From the NCBI RefSeq assembly GCF_001999465.1, contig NZ_MQMF01000004.1, positions 183,527-247,526 on the forward strand: a DNA stretch of 64,000 nt, in the 5' to 3' direction. Below the pieces are notes generated by a model that had not been told where the DNA came from, did not search any database, and worked only from the letters and a program-made list of their open reading frames with translations. This document shows, piece by piece, positions 28,244-38,950 of the stretch. This DNA comes from Fictibacillus arsenicus (GTDB taxonomy: Bacteria; Bacillota; Bacilli; Bacillales; Fictibacillaceae). The position numbers and the translations under genes were made by a program. The first letter of the stretch is position 1. Every line of letters starts with the position of its first letter.

Positions 28244-29077
28244 ATGAGTAAAAAACAATTAATTATGGAAAGTGCTTTAGAACTTTTTGCAAAACAAGGT
28301 TTTGAAGCCACTTCTGTACAGCAGATAACCGAACATGCCGGTATTTCCAAAGGTGCTTTTTACTTATCTTTCAAGTCAAAAGACGAATTGATCATTGGGC
28401 TGATCGATCATTTTATGCAGGAATTCATCTCGGATATTGACCATGTAGTCAAAAATCACAATGAAGATAAAAATCTATTAAACGAATTTTATAAATCAGC
28501 GTTTCATTCCTTTCAAAAGCATTCTGATTTCGCCAAAATTTTTATTAAAGAGCAATCGCAAACCGTTAACGAAGATCTCATTTCTAAAATGCATCATTAC
28601 GATAAACAAATCGATAAGATTATTTTAGAGATGCTGGAGCGTTTATACGGCGAAGAAGTCAGATATACAAAATACGATCTGATTTATTGTACGAAAGGCT
28701 TCATCCATACCTATTCACATCTATTTTTATTCTTTAACGTACCACTGGATCTGAATTTATTAAGTCAGTCACTTGCAGAAAAGACCTACTTGCTTGCCAG
28801 ACATTCTGAGACAACTTTTATATCAGAAGAGCTTTACCAATCGTTTAATGAGATGCCGGAAGAAAAAGTTACAAAAGAGCAGATCATCGAAATCATTGAA
28901 CAAAAAATAGAAGAAGTTGATGAGTCAACTGAGTGTGAGTCCTTAGTTCTGCTAAAACAGCACATTCAAGAACCAAACCTCAGTCCTGTAATCGTAAAAG
29001 GGCTGCTGTCAAACCTCAAAGACCACCCTAAATGTAAGCAGATTTCTTATTTACTTCGGAATTATCTGGAGTTATAG
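28244..29077 (+). CDS. yerO: TetR/AcrR-family transcriptional regulator YerO
   Basis: 277 residues from ATG 28244, behind AGGAGCG. The N-terminal DNA-binding domain reads IMESALELFAKQGFEATSVQ, then ITEHAGISKGAFYLSFKSKD, the classic TetR helix-turn-helix. The C-terminal ligand domain is longer than in most TetR proteins and ends in acidic helices. It is divergent from swrC, as in B. subtilis, and faces an operator-like palindrome at 28197-28214. It most likely represses swrC and itself until an amphiphilic inducer binds. Confidence 0.9.
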   Translation: MSKKQLIMESALELFAKQGFEATSVQQITEHAGISKGAFYLSFKSKDELIIGLIDHFMQEFISDIDHVVKNHNEDKNLLNEFYKSAFHSFQKHSDFAKIFIKEQSQTVNEDLISKMHHYDKQIDKIILEMLERLYGEEVRYTKYDLIYCTKGFIHTYSHLFLFFNVPLDLNLLSQSLAEKTYLLARHSETTFISEELYQSFNEMPEEKVTKEQIIEIIEQKIEEVDESTECESLVLLKQHIQEPNLSPVIVKGLLSNLKDHPKCKQISYLLRNYLEL

Positions 29078-29082
29078 ACGAA

Positions 29083-29111
29083 AAAAATCCTCCTGTAATA
29101 GGAGGATTTTT
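29083..29111. terminator. Bidirectional terminator between yerO and gatB
   Basis: Perfect 12-bp stem AAAAATCCTCCT / AGGAGGATTTTT with a 5-base loop. It serves yerO on the plus strand and, having a T-run on the minus strand too, probably also the gat operon, whose transcript would then include repeat copy R2. Confidence 0.9.
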
Positions 29112-29150
29112 ATTTTAAGATCTTAGGTTGTTCTCTAAATTCTTCATTAT

Positions 29151-29232
29151 TGGAGTGCAAGGTGCGAGACTCCTGCAGGCTCACCGCACACCCTGCGGAA
29201 AGGGAGAACCTGGAACGGAAATCAACTCTTTC
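29151..29232 (+). repeat. Dispersed structured repeat, copy R2 (internally deleted)
   Basis: Shares TGGAGTGCAAGGTGCGAGAC at its start and GGAACGGAAATCAACT at its end with the other copies. It lacks about 60 bases in the middle, including the left arm of the inner hairpin, and joins CTCCTGC directly to AGGCTCACCGC. It lies between the gatB stop and the shared terminator. Confidence 0.85.
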
Positions 29233-29250
29233 TACGAAAACTTCCTTGCT

Positions 29251-30681
29251 TTATCTCTTTTTAAGTTCTTCCACAATCAGCTTATTTACAAGCGGAGGAT
29301 TTGCTTTTCCTTTTGTTTCTTTCATCACTTGCCCGACTAGGAATCCAACAGCTTTTTCTTTTCCGTCTTTATAGTCAGCTACAGATTGCTCGTTGGCATC
29401 CAAAATCTTTACGACGATTTCCCGGATAGCACCTTCATCTGAGATCTGCACGAGACCTTTTTCTTTCACGATCTGTTCAGCATCGCCGCCGTTTTCAACC
29501 AACTCTTTGAAAACCGTCTTGGCGATTTTATTAGAAATCGTTCCGTTCTCAATCAGTTTAATCATACCGGCAAGACCTTTTGCCGTTAAGGCGGTTTGAT
29601 GCAGTTCTCTGCCTTCGTTGTTCAAGTATGCGCTCACTTCTCCCATGATCCAGTTAGATGCTTGTTTCGCATCAGCACCTGCTGTAATCGTTCCTTCAAA
29701 GAAATCAGCCATCTCTTTTGTCATCGTGAGAACTTTAGCATCGTATTCAGGAAGTCCGAATTCGCCAACATAACGTTTCTGGCGCGCATCCGGAAGTTCT
29801 GGAATCTCTGACTTCACCCGGTCCATCCACTCGTCATCAATAAAGATGGAAACAAGATCTGGTTCCGGGAAGTAGCGGTAGTCATCAGACCCTTCCTTCA
29901 CTCGCATAAGAAGTGTAGTCTTTGAAGCTTCATCATAGCGGCGGGTTTCCTGAAGGATTTCTCCTCCGCCTGAAACGACTTCACGCTGGCGCTTTTCTTC
30001 GTGTTCGAGTCCTTTTTGAACGAAAGCAAATGAGTTTAAGTTCTTAAGCTCTGCTTTTGTTCCAAACTCCTCTTGGCCGACTGGACGGATAGAAATGTTA
30101 GCGTCGCAGCGCAATGACCCTTCTTCCATCTTACAGTCTGAGACTCCTGTATATTGAATGATCGCTTTTAATTTTTCTAGATAGGCATATGCTTCTTCCG
30201 GCGTACGGATATCGGGTTCAGACACGATCTCAACGAGCGGCGTTCCTTGGCGGTTAAGGTCTACAAGTGAGCCGTCTGCCGTGTGCGTAAGCTTTCCTGC
30301 ATCCTCTTCCATATGAATACGTGTAATGCCGATTTTCTTTTTGTTTCCGTCAACTTCAATTTCGATCCAGCCATGTTCACCGATCGGCTTATCAAACTGT
30401 GAAACTTGATAGGCTTTTGGGTTATCCGGATAAAAATAGTTTTTGCGGTCAAATTTCGTTTCACGGTTGATTTCACAATTCAGTGCAAGTGCAGCACGCA
30501 TCGCAAAATCAACAGCTTGATGGTTCACAACTGGCAATACGCCTGGGTGTCCTAAACAGATCGGACATACATTCGTGTTCGGCGGCGCACCAAAGTTTGT
30601 AGAACAGCCGCAGAAAATCTTTGAGTTTGTTTTTAATTCTACGTGTACTTCTAGTCCAATTATCGTTTCAAATTCGCTCAT
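29251..30681 (-). CDS. gatB: Asp-tRNA(Asn)/Glu-tRNA(Gln) amidotransferase subunit B
   Basis: 476 residues from ATG 30681, behind GGGGGTGCAGAG. It opens with [20 protein letters not shown]. The zinc-site cysteines lie in CGCSTNF and [14 protein letters not shown]. The kinase-like core has [11 protein letters not shown] and YRYFPEPDL, and the C-terminal YqeY-like tail ends [12 protein letters not shown]. GatB activates Glu- or Asp-tRNA with ATP and receives ammonia from GatA. It is the last gene of gatCAB, 12 bases after gatA. Confidence 0.97.
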   Translation of the reverse strand: MSEFETIIGLEVHVELKTNSKIFCGCSTNFGAPPNTNVCPICLGHPGVLPVVNHQAVDFAMRAALALNCEINRETKFDRKNYFYPDNPKAYQVSQFDKPIGEHGWIEIEVDGNKKKIGITRIHMEEDAGKLTHTADGSLVDLNRQGTPLVEIVSEPDIRTPEEAYAYLEKLKAIIQYTGVSDCKMEEGSLRCDANISIRPVGQEEFGTKAELKNLNSFAFVQKGLEHEEKRQREVVSGGGEILQETRRYDEASKTTLLMRVKEGSDDYRYFPEPDLVSIFIDDEWMDRVKSEIPELPDARQKRYVGEFGLPEYDAKVLTMTKEMADFFEGTITAGADAKQASNWIMGEVSAYLNNEGRELHQTALTAKGLAGMIKLIENGTISNKIAKTVFKELVENGGDAEQIVKEKGLVQISDEGAIREIVVKILDANEQSVADYKDGKEKAVGFLVGQVMKETKGKANPPLVNKLIVEELKKR

Positions 30682-30693
30682 TCTCTGCACCCC

Positions 30694-32151
30694 CTACAGC
30701 TTCGGCTTCGCTTTGTGATGTTCTGTTGCCTGTTCAAATGCGTGAGCAACCTTATAAATTGTCGCTTCGTCAAAATGCTTCCCGATGATTTGAACTCCAA
30801 TCGGCAGCCCGTCTGAGAATCCGCATGGCACTGAAATGGCAGGCACACCAGCCAAGTTCACCGGAATTGTTAGAATATCGTTCATGTACATCGTTAACGG
30901 ATCTTTCGTCATCGCTCCGCACTTGAATGAAGCAGATGGTGTTGTTGGTCCGATGATCACATCGTATTTTTCAAAGATTTTTGTAAAATCTTCTTTAATC
31001 AGCGTACGGACTTTTTGCGCTTTTTTGTAATACGCATCATAATAGCCTGAGCTCAACGCAAATGTACCAAGCATGATGCGGCGTTTGACTTCCTCACCAA
31101 AACCTTCGCTGCGGGACTGCTTGTACATATCAATCAGGTTGTTGCTGTTGTCTGAACGAAGTCCATAGCGAACACCGTCAAAACGGGAAAGGTTCGCTGA
31201 CGCTTCAGAAGAAGACAGCAGATAGTATGTTGCAAGCGCATATCGTGAATGCGGAAGAGATACTTCTTCCCACGTTGCGCCTAATCCTTCAAGTACCTTC
31301 AGAGCTTCCATAACGCGCTCTTTTACGCCAGGTTCTACACCTGCACCGAGGTATTCTTTTGGAACTCCAATTTTCAATCCTTTTACTTCCCCTGTTAAAG
31401 AAGCCAGGTAATCAGGGATATCTACTTTTGCAGACGTGGAATCCATTGGGTCGTTTCCTGCAATCGCCTGCAGCAAGTATGCATTATCTTCAACGCTTGT
31501 TGTAATCGGTCCAATTTGGTCAAGAGAGGACGCAAAGGCTACAAGACCGTAACGGGATACAAGGCCATATGTAGGCTTCAGTCCCACTACGCCACAGAAA
31601 GCAGCCGGCTGACGGATGGATCCGCCTGTATCTGAGCCCAGCGAGAAAAGAACTTCTCCTGCTGAAACAGCCGCAGCTGACGCACCTGATGATCCGCCTG
31701 GTACACAGGAAAGATCCCACGGGTTATGCGTCGGGTGGAATCCTGAGTTTTCATTTGATGACCCCATCGCAAACTCGTCCATGTTTAATTTACCGACTGT
31801 GACCGTGTCTGCTGCAGTTAAACGTTCAACAACTGTCGCATCATAGATCGGTTCGAAATTTTCTAGAATTCTTGATGCACATGTCGTGCGGATCCCTTTT
31901 GTAACGATGTTATCCTTAATCCCGATCGGCATGCCAAATAGCAGTCCTCTATCAGCACCGGAAACTAGCCTCTCATCTAATTGTTTTGCCTTAATGCGGC
32001 TATATTCTTCATTTAATGTTAAAAAAGCTCTTACTTTATCGTCAACTTGATGAATCCGGTCAAACGTAGCATTCACAATATCAGTTACACTTAATTCTTT
32101 TGTATGTAATAACTGATGCAGTTCTGAAATCTTTTTATCTAAAATCGACAT
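30694..32151 (-). CDS. gatA: Asp-tRNA(Asn)/Glu-tRNA(Gln) amidotransferase subunit A
   Basis: 485 residues with a GGAGG start signal. It is an amidase-signature enzyme with a Ser-cisSer-Lys triad: the lysine in [10 protein letters not shown], then [17 protein letters not shown] and [17 protein letters not shown] with the two serines. It hydrolyses glutamine and channels ammonia to GatB. The gatC stop is 15 bases upstream, so gatCAB is a tight operon. Confidence 0.97.
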   Translation of the reverse strand: MSILDKKISELHQLLHTKELSVTDIVNATFDRIHQVDDKVRAFLTLNEEYSRIKAKQLDERLVSGADRGLLFGMPIGIKDNIVTKGIRTTCASRILENFEPIYDATVVERLTAADTVTVGKLNMDEFAMGSSNENSGFHPTHNPWDLSCVPGGSSGASAAAVSAGEVLFSLGSDTGGSIRQPAAFCGVVGLKPTYGLVSRYGLVAFASSLDQIGPITTSVEDNAYLLQAIAGNDPMDSTSAKVDIPDYLASLTGEVKGLKIGVPKEYLGAGVEPGVKERVMEALKVLEGLGATWEEVSLPHSRYALATYYLLSSSEASANLSRFDGVRYGLRSDNSNNLIDMYKQSRSEGFGEEVKRRIMLGTFALSSGYYDAYYKKAQKVRTLIKEDFTKIFEKYDVIIGPTTPSASFKCGAMTKDPLTMYMNDILTIPVNLAGVPAISVPCGFSDGLPIGVQIIGKHFDEATIYKVAHAFEQATEHHKAKPKL

Positions 32152-32166
32152 ACGTGGTCTTTCCTC

Positions 32167-32457
32167 CTACTCCAAAATGTTCGGAACTTTAAACTGGCCG
32201 TCCTTTTGTGCGGGTGCATTTTTCATGGCTTCATCAACTGAAACAGAATTTCGCACCTCATCTTCACGAAGTATATTCTTCAGCTCCAGTACGTGTGTAG
32301 TCGGCTCCACGTTATCTGTGTCGAGTTCATTTAACTCTTCTGCAAACCCGATAATTTTATCTAACTGCTCAGTCAGCATTTCGGCTTCTTCATCCGTAAC
32401 CGCTAATCTGGCTAAATGCGCTACGTGTTTCACTTGATCTTTCGAAATTCGAGACAA
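32167..32457 (-). CDS. gatC: Asp-tRNA(Asn)/Glu-tRNA(Gln) amidotransferase subunit C
   Basis: 96 residues from TTG 32457, which lies 8 bases after GGAGGTG; the resulting [20 protein letters not shown] is the standard GatC N-terminus. The middle reads [20 protein letters not shown] and the end VPNILE, both typical. GatC wraps around GatA and GatB and stabilises the complex. It is the first gene of the operon. Confidence 0.96.
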   Translation of the reverse strand: MSRISKDQVKHVAHLARLAVTDEEAEMLTEQLDKIIGFAEELNELDTDNVEPTTHVLELKNILREDEVRNSVSVDEAMKNAPAQKDGQFKVPNILE

Positions 32458-32499
32458 ACCTGACACCTCCAAGACTTCTTATACCAAAGTATTATTCTG

Positions 32500-32529
32500 A
32501 TGATAACAAAAAGCTTGGTGTATAGGCAA
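32500..32529 (-). promoter_or_regulatory. Probable sigma-A promoter of gatCAB
   Basis: On the minus strand: TTGCCT (complement of 32524-32529), 18-base spacer, TATCAT (complement of 32500-32505), about 43 bases before gatC. Both boxes are near consensus. It is a prediction by eye. Confidence 0.6.
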
Positions 32530-32553
32530 CTTGAGAAGAGAAGATTCGTGTGA

Positions 32554-32668
32554 TTAAGTGTAAATAGAGAGAAATTAGGTCTTTTTTGGGTAGAATAAGG
32601 TCTAATTTATAAAAATTAAGTCTAAATCGATGTGAATTAAGTCTTCTTTATAAAATATAGGTCTTTTG
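32554..32668. repeat. Periodic tract B: 20-21-bp repeat with core TTAAGTCTAA
   Basis: The core GTCT (GTGT in the first unit) starts at 32558, 32579, 32600, 32620, 32641 and 32661: spacings 21, 21, 20, 21 and 20. About nine bases around it are conserved (WWTARGTCTAA), while the other 11-12 are not. It lies between the yciI-like gene's terminator and the gat promoter. Confidence 0.88.
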
Positions 32669-32690
32669 ACAAAGCTCGACAAATGAAAAA

Positions 32691-32719
32691 CCGATTCAAA
32701 ACGAAATGTCTTGAATCGG
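32691..32719 (-). terminator. Intrinsic terminator of the YCII-domain gene
   Basis: Perfect 9-bp stem CCGATTCAA / TTGAATCGG with an 11-base loop and a T-run on the minus strand. Confidence 0.85.
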
Positions 32720-32727
32720 CCTTATCT

Positions 32728-32982
32728 TTAAATACCCCACTCATGAAGTTCTAAACGGCGCACGCCTTCCTTCACGTAAGGATCTTCTTGTGCTAATTTT
32801 TGTGCTTCCTCTAGTGAATCAGCTTTATAGACGACCATACCTCCTAAGCCATCGACGAAAGGCCCTTTAAGATGCACCTTATCCTGTTCAACCAGCTCTT
32901 GCAGGTAATCCAAGTGAGCCTGACGGTACTCCTGATTCATTTCTGGTTTTTCCATATGTAAAATTGCTGCGAAGAATGCCAT
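32728..32982 (-). CDS. YCII-related domain protein (YciI-like)
   Basis: 84 residues; AAGGAGG precedes the ATG. It is a ferredoxin-like alpha/beta fold with FFAAILHMEKPEMNQEYRQ, AHLDYLQELVEQDKVHLKG and the closing DPYVKEGVRRLELHEW. The His and Asp residues shared with the YCII family lie in AHLDYL and near EDPYV. Family functions range from dehydrochlorinase-like to unknown, and I cannot assign a reaction. It is monocistronic. Confidence 0.85.
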   Translation of the reverse strand: MAFFAAILHMEKPEMNQEYRQAHLDYLQELVEQDKVHLKGPFVDGLGGMVVYKADSLEEAQKLAQEDPYVKEGVRRLELHEWGI

Positions 32983-33045
32983 GTGAATAACCTCCTTATT
33001 GATACGTTTATCTTACTATAATCCTTGTTAATTCTAAAAGAAAAA

Positions 33046-33065
33046 CATCCGGTGTTATCCGGATG
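33046..33065 (-). terminator. Terminator of the DUF3905-like gene
   Basis: Stem CATCCGG / CCGGATG with a 6-base loop and a T-run on the minus strand, just past the stop codon. Confidence 0.8.
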
Positions 33066-33067
33066 CA

Positions 33068-33424
33068 TCAATCTTTTCCATAGCTTGAATCTTTAGTTGG
33101 ATGGCGAAGCATGCCTTCTTTAGGCAGAGCCTTTTTTTCGATAAGATCACGGTTCATGTTCGTGTTCCAGCCAATATCGTTCGTCGGATGCACCCATTCA
33201 TCTCCTGCCATTACTTCAGGGTCTGTGTCAGTACTCCAATTATTAAGAGGTGAATTTTCTGAATCGTAAAAGCTGTCTCCAATCACTACACCATGCTCAT
33301 TTACGAATGGCGCCTGCATCTTCATACCCGTCTCTTTAAAATCTGGGGAGCTGATCTGATGCGGCATCGTTTCATCCAGATCGACTTCAGGCAGATTCTT
33401 CTTTTGCTCTTTATCCTTTGACAT
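33068..33424 (-). CDS. DUF3905-like hypothetical protein
   Basis: 118 residues from ATG 33424 (MSKDKEQKKNLPEVDLDETM). The distinctive middle, APFVNEHGVVIGDSFYDSEN, then SPLNNWSTDTDPEVMAGDEW and VHPTNDIGWNTN, is the conserved block I associate with the Bacillus family DUF3905. It is acidic and soluble, with no signal. Function is unknown; the family seems restricted to spore formers, which is recollection rather than something visible here. Confidence 0.7.
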   Translation of the reverse strand: MSKDKEQKKNLPEVDLDETMPHQISSPDFKETGMKMQAPFVNEHGVVIGDSFYDSENSPLNNWSTDTDPEVMAGDEWVHPTNDIGWNTNMNRDLIEKKALPKEGMLRHPTKDSSYGKD

Positions 33425-33555
33425 CCACTGCACCTGCTTCCATTTCGTTATACGATTAACTTCTCCTGAACCGAGGAGGATAATCCATTTTTATTCACGA
33501 TTGGGTGAAGACAAATCATTTTTTAAAAAGGCTTATATATGAAATTTCCCCAAAT

Positions 33556-33589
33556 AAAAAGCCTTTTCTCAAATGAGAAAAAGCTTTTT
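33556..33589 (-). terminator. Intrinsic terminator of pruA
   Basis: AAAAAGC and TTTTCTCA pair with TGAGAAAA and GCTTTTT around a short loop, with T on the minus side. It ends nine bases before the pruA stop. Confidence 0.85.
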
Positions 33590-33597
33590 ATTTTTTA

Positions 33598-35145
33598 TTA
33601 AAGTGTTTCTGAAGTTGTTTTTGCTTGCATGTGAAGGGTCAGGTAGTCTGGTCCGCCTGCTTTTGAGTCAGTTCCAGACATGTTGAATCCGCCAAATGGC
33701 TGGTATCCAACGATCGCACCTGTACATCCGCGGTTGATGTAGAAGTTTCCTACGTGGAACTCTTCACGCGCGCGTTCGATGTGCTCACGGTTGTTTGAAA
33801 GAAGTGCACCAGTCAGACCGTATTCTGTGTTGTTTGCGATTTCCATCATGTGATCGAAGTCACGTGCTTTACATACCGCTACAACTGGTCCGAAGATTTC
33901 TTCTTGCATCAAGCGAGCTTTTTCATCCACATCAGCAAAGATTGTTGGCTGGATGAAGTAACCTTTAGAGTCGTCGCCTTCTCCACCAGTCATTAGACGG
34001 CCTTCTTCTTTACCGATTTCGATGTACTTCATGATTTTGTTATAAGAAGCCTGGTCAATTACCGGCCCCATGTATGTTCCAACTTCTTCAGGGTTGCCCA
34101 TAGTTAAAGTCTTAGTAAGAGCTACAGCTTTTTCTAAAACTTCATCATAAACGTCTTGGTGGATGACTGCACGAGATCCAGCAGAACACTTTTGTCCAGA
34201 GAATCCGAATGCAGAGTAAACGATTGAGCTTGCTGCTAATTCAAGATCAGCATCACGGTCAACAACAACTGTGTCTTTTCCGCCCATTTCAGCGATTACA
34301 CGCTTTAACCAGATTTGGCCAGGGTGTACTTTCGCTGCACGCTCATAGATACGACAGCCTACTTCACGAGAACCTGTAAATGATACGAAACGAGTTTTCG
34401 GGTGGTCTACGAGGTAGTCACCGATTTCTGCACCGCTTCCAGGAACGTAGTTAAGTACGCCTGCAGGAAGTCCTGCTTCTTCCATTACTTGAACGAACAT
34501 TGCTGCGATAATTGGAGTTGAGTTCGCTGGCTTCAACAATACTGTGTTACCAGAAACGAACGCAGCTGCTGCAGTACCCGCCATGATCGCAAACGGGAAG
34601 TTAAATGGAGAGATAACAATACCTACTCCAAGTGGAATGTAGTTAAATTTATTGATTTCGCCATCACGGCTTACAACTGGCTGACCAGCTTTAAGCTTGA
34701 TCGCTTGGCGAGCATAGTATTCTAAAAAGTCGATAGCTTCAGCTGTATCAGCGTCTGCTTCTTTCCATGGCTTACCTGCTTCTTTAGTAAGCATAGCGGA
34801 GAATTCATATTTACGGCGGCGGATGATCGCTGCTGCACGGAACAAGATGTTCGCGCGGTGTTCAGGATCCCACTTTTTCCAAGATTCGAAAGCCGTTAAT
34901 GCAGCTTGCATTGCTTGCTCAGCATGATCTTGAGTCGCTTTTGAAACAGATCCAATCACTTCTTCTTTGTTAGCTGGATTTATAGAAACAATCTTTTCAT
35001 CTGTTGTGATTTTCTCACTGCCGATAACAAGCGGAAACTCTTGTCCAAGCTTTGAATTGATAACCTTCAAGCCTGCTTCATAAGCTTCCTTGTTTGCAGG
35101 AACTGAAAAATCCATAAATGGTTCATGACGGTATTCACGTGTCAT
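33598..35145 (-). CDS. pruA: L-glutamate gamma-semialdehyde (1-pyrroline-5-carboxylate) dehydrogenase
   Basis: 515 residues from ATG 35145, behind AGGAGGGG. It is an aldehyde dehydrogenase of the RocA/PruA group: NAD-site [10 protein letters not shown] and [14 protein letters not shown], the general-base glutamate in [16 protein letters not shown], the nucleophile in [14 protein letters not shown], and the C-terminal [18 protein letters not shown]. It oxidises glutamate semialdehyde to glutamate, the last step of proline and arginine use. No proline dehydrogenase gene is next to it. The long upstream gap holds tract C. Confidence 0.95.
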   Translation of the reverse strand: MTREYRHEPFMDFSVPANKEAYEAGLKVINSKLGQEFPLVIGSEKITTDEKIVSINPANKEEVIGSVSKATQDHAEQAMQAALTAFESWKKWDPEHRANILFRAAAIIRRRKYEFSAMLTKEAGKPWKEADADTAEAIDFLEYYARQAIKLKAGQPVVSRDGEINKFNYIPLGVGIVISPFNFPFAIMAGTAAAAFVSGNTVLLKPANSTPIIAAMFVQVMEEAGLPAGVLNYVPGSGAEIGDYLVDHPKTRFVSFTGSREVGCRIYERAAKVHPGQIWLKRVIAEMGGKDTVVVDRDADLELAASSIVYSAFGFSGQKCSAGSRAVIHQDVYDEVLEKAVALTKTLTMGNPEEVGTYMGPVIDQASYNKIMKYIEIGKEEGRLMTGGEGDDSKGYFIQPTIFADVDEKARLMQEEIFGPVVAVCKARDFDHMMEIANNTEYGLTGALLSNNREHIERAREEFHVGNFYINRGCTGAIVGYQPFGGFNMSGTDSKAGGPDYLTLHMQAKTTSETL

Positions 35146-35610
35146 AATAAATTCCCCTCCTAATAAAGCGTTTTCAAAATTGGTTTTCCCACCGTTCATT
35201 CTACATGAACATAGCGATTTGTTCAAACAAACAGAAATAGTCAGAATTCTTTATTTTTCAAGGATTTACCGCTGTAATGCATGTTCTTTCTTTAGGATGA
35301 ATGAATAGTACCTATAAGGCTATTTTAGTTATAAAATTCTGGTAAAAAGACGAATAAATATACTTTTTATGATCCTACTAAACGAGAAGATGCTGAGGAA
35401 AACTGTTTTTACGGTACGTGTTCTTTTATTTATTACACGTTCGCTCAGATTGTTTGAGTTTCGCTCAAAAATTCATACTTTCGCTCAAGATAGGTCGAGT
35501 TTCGCTCAGAATGCTCATGCTACGCTCAAACCACCTCTATTTTCGCTCAAGCGAACCTACTCTATGTTTAAATTGTACTAATAACGCATTCAGATCTAAA
35601 AAAAACAAAA
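35146..35610. other. Intergenic region between pruA and camS
   Basis: More than 450 bases without a gene. It holds the pruA leader, the periodic tract C (35440-35550), and, at the right edge, the camS terminator. ORFs of 70-75 codons that cross the tract have no ribosome binding site and just reflect the repeated core. Confidence 0.7.
35440..35550. repeat. Periodic tract C: 20-21-bp repeat with core TTTCGCTCAA
   Basis: CGCTCA occurs at 35442, 35462, 35482, 35503, 35523 and 35544: spacings 20, 20, 21, 20 and 21. The core of nine to ten bases (KTTTCGCTCARA) is nearly invariant, and the remaining 10-11 bases of each unit are unrelated. It lies beyond the camS terminator and upstream of pruA. 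Confidence 0.92.
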
Positions 35611-35656
35611 AGCTGACGTTAAAGAGCACATATCATGCCCTTTAATGTCAGCTTTT
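35611..35656 (-). terminator. Strong intrinsic terminator of camS
   Basis: AGCTGAC, TTAAAG and GCA pair with TGC, CTTTAA and GTCAGCT with single mismatches: a hairpin of nearly 20 bp with T-runs on the minus strand. Confidence 0.9.
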
Positions 35657-35669
35657 CCTAAAAATCACT

Positions 35670-36881
35670 TTATTTCCGATAAATATGAACAAATGGTTCT
35701 TCTTGTGTTGTATCGTCTTTTACGATTAGTGCCTCTGGCTGGTCAACTGCGGAACCGATGTACACTTCGATCGGCACATTCGGCAGTTCGCCGAGTGCTG
35801 ATGTGGCGACGAACTGAGTGAAAGAGATGATCTCCGCTTTTCCTCTGAACTGTACAGGAATTTCGATCGTCATTCGCTCTAAGTTGCCGTCTTTATAGAA
35901 CCCTTTTCCGATTACACCAATAAAATTTGGGAAGTATTCCTGAACTTTGGCTTTGAAAGTTGTAAACTTCTCATAATCACTTCGCTTCTTTTTTGAAGCT
36001 GTATCTGATGGGAACAACAGATAATCTTCATCGATGTTTTCCCACGAACTGATCGAGTTGCTTCCTTTCTTCACGACTCCAGCAGAAAAGAAGTTCCCTG
36101 GCGTTACCGAATCACGTTCTTCTTCTTGATAAAGTGCAATGACGATAGGTACATCTTGAAGTTTAGGATTCTGACGCAAACGGCTTGCCACTTGCCCAGC
36201 AATCTTTTGTGCTTCTTTTTGAACTTTCCCACGATCCAGCTTCACTTCGCCTGGATAGATCAAGCTATCTTTTTTAACGTCAAAATAATAAGTTGAGTTA
36301 AAAGACAAACCAACTACCACGCCGCCAAGCTTCACCTTTCCATCTCCGCTTTGAACAAGATAGTTGTGCTCTAGAACATAGGAAAGGTATTTCGGGTTAT
36401 TCTTATTGGCCTCTTGCAGTTTTTTTACATAATCCGGATCACTTTCATCGACTTTGGCACCCAGTTTCGGGTTTAAACCAGTCTGATCTAGATCACTTTT
36501 GCTCTTCCCTGGCTTTTCATCTTCTCTTCTCAGCCAGTTAGTCACAGTAGGCTCGTTTAAGAACTGGCCTTCCTGGAAAAAGTATTTATCAGTATTAAAC
36601 GTATCTTGAGCTACTCGCATCAAACCCATTTCGAACTCGTTAATATCTAGGCGGTTGTCTACGCCATAACGGATAACACCGCGTGCTCCGCCAGGCTCAA
36701 ACGGAAAAATACTTCTGTAATACTTTTCCCCAGTATTGATTTCCCCAGTGATGATCGCTTTTTCTTCTTTCTTCCCCTTTTCCTGCACAACCTTTTCTTC
36801 TTTTTCCAGCTCATCGTCACCTAGACAGCCAGTCAAAACGAGTAAAAGGCTTAAGAAAAGGAGTCCAACCCGTTTAATCAT
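35670..36881 (-). CDS. camS: CamS-family sex-pheromone-type lipoprotein (YerH)
   Basis: 403 residues from ATG 36881, behind GAGGAG. A lipoprotein signal peptide ends LLLVLTGC. The body matches the CamS family: TGEINTGEKYYRSIFPFEPG, ARGVIRYGVDNRLDINEFE, EHNYLVQSGDGKVKLGGVVV and the C-terminal PVQFRGKAEIISFTQFV. Signal peptides of staphylococcal and enterococcal members are processed into pheromones; in bacilli the role is unknown. It follows ligA with 41 bases between, the same order as in B. subtilis. Confidence 0.92.
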   Translation of the reverse strand: MIKRVGLLFLSLLLVLTGCLGDDELEKEEKVVQEKGKKEEKAIITGEINTGEKYYRSIFPFEPGGARGVIRYGVDNRLDINEFEMGLMRVAQDTFNTDKYFFQEGQFLNEPTVTNWLRREDEKPGKSKSDLDQTGLNPKLGAKVDESDPDYVKKLQEANKNNPKYLSYVLEHNYLVQSGDGKVKLGGVVVGLSFNSTYYFDVKKDSLIYPGEVKLDRGKVQKEAQKIAGQVASRLRQNPKLQDVPIVIALYQEEERDSVTPGNFFSAGVVKKGSNSISSWENIDEDYLLFPSDTASKKKRSDYEKFTTFKAKVQEYFPNFIGVIGKGFYKDGNLERMTIEIPVQFRGKAEIISFTQFVATSALGELPNVPIEVYIGSAVDQPEALIVKDDTTQEEPFVHIYRK

Positions 36882-36922
36882 TACGGACACTCCTCTAATA
36901 GTTGGTTAGCTCTCGCCAATCT

Positions 36923-38950
<2,028 letters not shown>

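Noticed and set aside
35440..35550. CRISPR array
   Set aside because: The repeated core is only about 10 bases and the spacers about 10 bases, far below CRISPR sizes, and no cas genes are present.
35369..35645. Two plus-strand ORFs of 70-75 codons
   Set aside because: They run through periodic tract C, have no ribosome binding site, and owe their length to the repeated core.
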